DNA of 64,000 nucleotides from Anseranas semipalmata (taxonomy: Eukaryota; Chordata; Aves; Anseriformes; Anseranatidae). Position 1 is the first letter of the stretch, and every line of letters starts with the position of its first letter. Below are positions 62,891 through 64,000 of the stretch, piece after piece. The stretch is from the NCBI GenBank assembly GCA_013399115.1, contig VXAA01002207.1, forward strand, positions 1 through 64,000, written 5' to 3'. The translations under genes and the position numbers were made by a program. Under the pieces are notes generated by a model that saw nothing but the letters and a program-made list of their open reading frames with translations, was not told where the DNA came from and did no database searches.

Positions 62891-64000
62891 CTAAGAAAAA
62901 AAAAAAATTGAGCGTTATGATACGGAGGATGTTACTGTCATATATAGGCACAATATTCTGAGCCACAGTCATTCCAGGAAAAAAGTTTGTTATTAATTGC
63001 CACAGCAAACTTTTCTTAAAATTAACTGCACATTTAATTAGCAACTCTGTTCTTCAGGTGCAGTAGGTGAATTAGATCAACATAAAAGACAATCATTACA
63101 TATGACAACATGTAACCTACTGGAAAGGCATTAGACTGGTCTGAAGATTGTTTGGAAGCTCACTGAAGCAACACCTACTTGATTTAAAGTTTTTTCAGTA
63201 TTGAATCTTTCAGCCCTGTTATTATGCTAAAGCATTTGAACGGGATGTATTTCTAATCGTCCCCCCACATTAAAGCTGGCAGAACACACCTTTGATCTCC
63301 CCCTGAATTTTGTTCCCATTCTAATTTAGGTAGACACATTTTGTCTTTGGAGACCTCTGAAGACACCTAACCCTCACCACTGACTGAGGAATACAGGCAC
63401 TTACTGTTAAAGGACTGTGTCACCAGCATCTAAAAATCGAGTTGCACCTAGCATTTTGCAGTGTAAGTTCTGCACTAGGTAACTTCACCGTCTGATGTGT
63501 GATCTCCATGCTACCACATGTCCAAACTGCACCTCGCTGCACGTTCCTGCTCTCATCAGTGCCACGTGTGTGTAGTTTCCACAGCAATCTCATGTCCAGT
63601 CCTGCACACGTTACAGCTCACCGTGTTGCACGATTACCCAACACTGCACACACACGTTCTCTAGAGAGGACAGCCTGAGCAAGGGGACGGATCAAAGAGG
63701 GCAGAAGAAGCCAGATGTGAGACCTGATCTCAGTGCCATTAGCAGAAATCCCAAAGAAGCCTAGCTGTTTAAACAGACTTTCCGTAGGATTTATTCCAGG
63801 ATAAACTGAGGCTAAGTCTGGACTATATTTGTCAGATTTTCCACTTGTGTGTAACTAAAAATCTGCATTACTGTCTCATTAACATTGGTTTTAAAATGAA
63901 GCTTTACTAAGCTTTTAAAAAGACTGATGTACTGACTTTTAGAAAACTGTGAGATGTTGAAAGAGATCGTTTATATCCACTACGACTACTCAACTGATTA
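62891..64000 (-). other. CARS2: CARS2 intron, open at the right edge
   Basis: No exon, mobile element or RNA recognised to the end of the window. The next upstream CARS2 exon should lie to the right. Confidence 0.75.

Overview
This is vertebrate nuclear DNA, almost certainly from a bird. The evidence is a set of split genes with canonical GT-AG introns, 3'-end fragments of CR1 LINEs (the typical avian retrotransposon, ending in ATTCTGTGATTCTATGA-like tails), AT-rich introns and a few CpG-rich islands. I see no bacterial-style operon, tRNA, rRNA or CRISPR array. The species cannot be resolved from the sequence alone.

The window holds two convergent housekeeping genes. NAXD (CARKD), the ATP-dependent NAD(P)H-hydrate dehydratase, runs left to right. 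Nine coding exons from 4741 to 48389 give 313 complete residues ending in a stop codon. Only the N-terminal targeting exon is missing, and it probably lies left of the window. CARS2, mitochondrial cysteinyl-tRNA synthetase, runs right to left. Its last five coding exons lie between 62890 and 54544, and the catalytic part is beyond the right edge. This tail-to-tail arrangement matches the vertebrate NAXD/CARS2 neighbourhood.

Left edge (1-1.5 kb): a CpG-rich segment, then a spliced terminal exon (1034-1437) on the + strand. It encodes a nuclear-signal plus coiled-coil C-terminus like that of Myb/SANT-like (trihelix) regulators, with its own stop and poly(A) signal. It sits upstream of the first recognisable NAXD exon on the same strand, so it may lie inside NAXD intron 1 or mark a transcription unit sharing the promoter region.

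Middle (1.5-48.6 kb): NAXD introns, two of them about 13 kb. They hold CR1 fragments (about 7.1, 17.6, 21.5 and 30.6 kb), simple repeats, an unexplained CpG-rich island at about 19.96-20.23 kb, and a diverged pair of roughly 150-bp repeats at 33.6 and 34.6 kb.

Right part (48.6-64 kb): about 6 kb between the two stop codons, including another GC-rich patch at 53.2-54.0 kb that probably falls in or near the CARS2 3' UTR. The CARS2 exons and introns follow, with two more CR1 fragments. The CARS2 terminal exon is inferred to be only eight sense codons (54544-54570); it keeps an Asp and a Thr-Trp pair of the family's C-terminal tail. No novel multi-gene system is visible. The most interesting items are the Myb/SANT-like exon ahead of NAXD, the tiny CARS2 terminal exon, and the intronic CpG island.
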